Made by a program: the position numbers and the translations under genes
In this document: positions 18,752 to 21,187 of the stretch, piece after piece
Numbering within the stretch: position 1 is the first letter of the stretch
Layout: each line of letters starts with the position of its first letter
DNA from: Podaxis mareebaensis
Lineage: Eukaryota > Basidiomycota > Agaricomycetes > Agaricales > Agaricaceae
DNA: 21,187 nt
Direction: 5' to 3'
Assembly: GCA_018524725.1 (NCBI GenBank)
Contig: JAEUWP010000272.1
Span: 1-21,187 of the forward strand
The notes under the pieces: model-generated
What the model was told of the DNA's origin: nothing
What the model saw: the letters and a program-made list of their open reading frames with translations, nothing else
Databases searched by the model: none

Positions 18752-20522
18752 TCACTTTGTTGACCATTTTTGACCATTCTGTTGACGCTTGCAACGCAGA
18801 TAGTGTGCGATTGACCCGTCAGCAATCATTTTGTCACTTCGCTCCTATTCAGTAGGTTGAAGGGTACACGTCAGCTGAATGACTCACAAGTGAGGATATA
18901 GTCGGTACACTCTGAACCGACGTGGCTGGAGCCTCCTTTCCAGTTCAGAGAAGAGGTAGTCGCTTGCGGCAAAACTACCGACGAGGAAGACGGTCTAAAG
19001 CTACCTGAGCCTCATGATCCCTTTCAGACTACAAAAACACTCGCGGTGATTGGTTTCGTAGCAATACGTTCTTGCTCCAGCACTCCGTTGACTAAACACC
19101 GGATCGAAGGTTCAAAGAAGTTGGCAATAACAGATCTGGACGAAATCAGGACAAGGAGAAGCCAATCTTGCTCCAAGGCGAAACGCACCCCTCCAACCTC
19201 AGCCGACCTCCTCGGATCCCTTGACTTGGATCCCTATAGCAAGTGGGCCAGAATCTGATGTAGTAGGGATCGCTTGGACCGCGGAAGCATAGCTTCGTAG
19301 TTCTGTCGAATATCTCTGTCATGAAGGGGACGTCATCGTGATAGCGTGACCCTGACAAGTATTCTGCAGAATTTCATGAGACCGATTGTCAATCAGCCAC
19401 CGGTATTATCCAACAAACCATCAAGGTACTTTTGCGCAGCATGCGTAACGAAGACCGATCCTTTGAAATAAGCTAACCGACCTTCGTCAATACTATCGTG
19501 TGACATGAATGCGTATGAAGCTTACACCGAGGGGCTGCAATCTGCTGGAATTCGCTACTTTCAGATGACTTCTTTGCGTAGGTGCTGATCTCCAGAGTCC
19601 CTTCACCGGCATCAACTATGGTTACGCCATGACAACGCTATAGGAAATCTGGAATAAGTTGGGATTAAAGGTGGGCATAAGTGACGACTTGCCCGGATAG
19701 AGTCGTTCATCAGCCCCTTGGTAATACAGAAATTCAGACTCGCTTCTCCTTCAGTGACGAAGGACACGCGTTCGTAGTCCGCCTGTTTGTCCTGGATTAG
19801 TTCTGCTTTGACGGCAGCCTTCCTCATCAGCGTTTTCTGAGCTGCTCCCCACCCATTTGGGTGTGATAAAATATATACTTCTTTTCCCGGCTCCAATTGG
19901 TCCTTTACGCCCTCCAGATGCGTTTCCTCGATATACGTCCTCGCACTTCGCTTCATATACCGGAGGAAGTCCGCGAAGACGTCGACGATGGTTTTCCCGA
20001 CAGGAAGCGGCGGTATGTTCGCAGCGGCGGAACTCGACGACTGGTCTCTAGGTCGAAGATGAAGCCTGAACCTGGTGGCAATGAGCTTAGAGGACACACA
20101 ACAGACAATGCTAAGAGAATAAATACAATTCTGCTTTCATCCAGTTTGATTCTTCAGCGAGAACTTCGATCCCTTCGCTTTCAGTCTCAGCACCGATTGC
20201 ACGGGGAGTCCCATCCTCTGCATAGTATATCACCGTCGGCACCCTTGCGCAACAGCCTCGAATCGCTTGACCGGGGAACCTGACGTTTTGCGAGTCAGAT
20301 CTGCCGTGCAAAAGCAAAGAGTCGACGCAACCTCGTTATCCGATAGATCATCGGCTCAATCCCGGGATCGAGGATTCTGGCAAAATGCGCTGTGTGGGTG
20401 ACAGGCATCTCGAAGGAATTATAGGGAGCGCACGTATAAGAAATGTCACTATGAGTGGTCCCAACATTAAACGCAAGGACTAGTTTACGCTCAGCACCGG
20501 TGTAGGATGCTCTAGAAGACAT
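18752..20522 (-). CDS. Hsp70-like protein (fungal Hsp12A-like), about 425 aa, altered ATP site, short C-terminus
   Basis: Ten exons on the minus strand: 20522-20434, 20376-20332, 20279-20127, 20071-19689, 19615-19526, 19472-19419, 19363-19189, 19135-19039, 18994-18888, 18836-18752; introns 44-73 nt, phases consistent. The order of blocks follows agaricomycete Hsp70-like proteins: LVLAFNVGTTHSDISY (14-29), RVPTVIYYAEDGTPRAIGAE, LHLRPRDQ, TIVDVFADFLRYM, YILSHPNGWGAAQ, VSFVTEGEASLNFC, IDAGEGTLEIS (224-234), GSVFVTHAAQKYL, NFFEPSIRCLVNGVLEQERI, TVFLVGSFAASDYLFSEL, and MIADGSIAHYL. Active relatives have 'AFDxGTTxSG', 'DAGGGTxDIS' and 'LVGGFAAS'; here Asn19, Glu228/Glu232 and Ser369 replace key residues, so ATP hydrolysis may be lost. 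The frame ends soon after the ADG motif, whereas relatives continue for 100 residues or more. The start is the Met at 20522; another lies 27 bases upstream. Confidence 0.8.
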
Positions 20523-20546
20523 TCGATCGTGCCCGCTGATTCTCCT

Positions 20547-20638
20547 CACGTGTGGCGTCGCTCAATATATCTCCCATACTTTGGGCGCTAGAATGTTTGC
20601 AGCGTGTAACACACGATGCCGGGAAGGCCCTCCACGTG
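20547..20638. promoter_or_regulatory. Two CACGTG palindromes before the Hsp70-like gene
   Basis: CACGTG at 20547-20552 and 20633-20638, about 25 and 110 bases upstream of the minus-strand start codon. CACGTG is the core of bHLH factor sites; two copies within 92 bases are more than expected by chance, but function is inferred. Confidence 0.35.
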
Positions 20639-20752
20639 GGATAGTTATTTCATATAGTGCTGGGCAACTATAGATTAGGCTTAGAACAAGAAGTTCGCCG
20701 GGGGCTACCTGCCTCACCTACAAGGACCTACGGGAAGCAGGCGCACACGCTT

Positions 20753-20772
20753 ACACCAACTATGGTTGGTGT
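20753..20772. repeat. Perfect 8-bp inverted repeat with 4-nt loop
   Basis: ACACCAAC, loop TATG, GTTGGTGT. Short but perfect; followed by a T-run (20773-20776). It may be a chance palindrome. Confidence 0.6.
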
Positions 20773-21187
20773 TTTTGTATCCTGCCCGTATTCGCGCCTT
20801 ATTAATGACCGTATCAATCTTGAAGTTGGCTTGCAAAGGTTCTGGAACCGCTCGCGCCAGAAATAATGGAGTTTCTCAATTCAGCTTTCTACGTGATTAT
20901 AGACCCTCGATTGGGAGTAGTGCAGTCAGCAGCGGTGTCCTGCCCTAATAACTTTGCAGAGATGATGCGATCAAACCAAAGGTGGTCATTAGTTCATCCC
21001 TGGGCACTCAACTCACACTTAGTATCTAATTTAATTGCTTATGGTACTCCTCCTTCCCAAGTAAGCGACCAACGGTAAGGCAGGTTGTTGAGTGGCTCTG
21101 TACCGTCGCTGAGAGGGACATGGTCTGTTTTTGATCGATCACTTGCCATATATGAAGCTGTGCATGGGGTCCTGGAACCGCGTGACA

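Larger units (their letters stand above)
20523..21187. other. No gene seen; Hsp70-like upstream region
   Basis: The side next to 20522 must hold the promoter of the minus-strand Hsp70-like gene: two CACGTG palindromes (20547-20552 and 20633-20638) and an AT-rich ATATAT block at 20565-20570. I saw no clear heat-shock element (alternating GAA/TTC triplets). Beyond 20700 several short plus-strand frames exist without motifs. Confidence 0.45.

Noticed and set aside
16902..20522. Secondary-metabolite cluster (methyltransferase with neighbouring P450 and secreted protein)
   Set aside because: No polyketide, peptide or terpene synthase is present, the P450 is a fragment 10 kb away, and the genes between are unrelated.

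Overview
The window looks like nuclear DNA of a basidiomycete fungus, most likely an agaricomycete. The coding regions are broken by many short GT-AG introns (about 44-80 nt). The recognisable families are also typical of mushroom-forming and related fungi: a class I hydrophobin relic, an Hsp70-like protein of the fungal Hsp12A-like type, a small fungal kinase-like protein, a PrxQ/Dot5 peroxiredoxin, a Crg1/trans-aconitate-type methyltransferase, the N-terminal helical domain of a STAND/NLR-like protein, and a Ccc1/VIT iron-transporter relic. Exon structures were built by hand from reading frames, splice consensus and phase, so single boundaries may be off.

Layout. 1-714: AT-rich, no supported gene. 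715-5079 (+): a large multi-exon gene for a helical-repeat protein of about 1,260 aa that resembles the Mms22/Mus7 replication-fork repair family; one internal junction (about 3950-4170) is unresolved. 5541-6053 (-): fossil of a cytochrome P450 N-terminal region. 6315-6825 (+): only the N-terminal domain of an NLR-like protein. It is followed after 145 bp by 6971-7746 (+), a 5'-truncated vacuolar iron transporter pseudogene with three stops and at least two frameshifts. 8078-9106 (-): single-exon kinase-like protein, sharing a divergent intergenic region with 9576-9920 (+), a 97-aa unknown protein. 9921-10800: mostly AT-rich and gene-free. 10935-11939 (+): nuclear-type PrxQ/Dot5 peroxiredoxin. 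12052-12659: two weak ORFs that overlap head-on. 12660-14850: no convincing gene, but it holds a striking 54-nt hairpin at 14046-14099. 14855-15616 (+): secreted glycoprotein of unknown function. 15943-16344 (-): hydrophobin pseudogene. 16902-18217 (-): five-exon methyltransferase. 18752-20522 (-): ten-exon Hsp70-like gene with altered ATPase residues and a shortened C-terminus. 20523-21187: no gene seen.

The genes do not form a pathway or cluster. The live genes are unrelated housekeeping or accessory genes. The notable theme is decay: P450, NLR-like, iron transporter and hydrophobin relics, plus a truncated Hsp70-like gene, all lie within about 15 kb, with lesions that can be read base by base. 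I found no convincing new multi-gene system. The best leads are the Hsp70-like protein with a rewritten ATP site, the near-perfect hairpin, and the hydrophobin and iron-transporter pseudogenes whose inactivating mutations can be traced.
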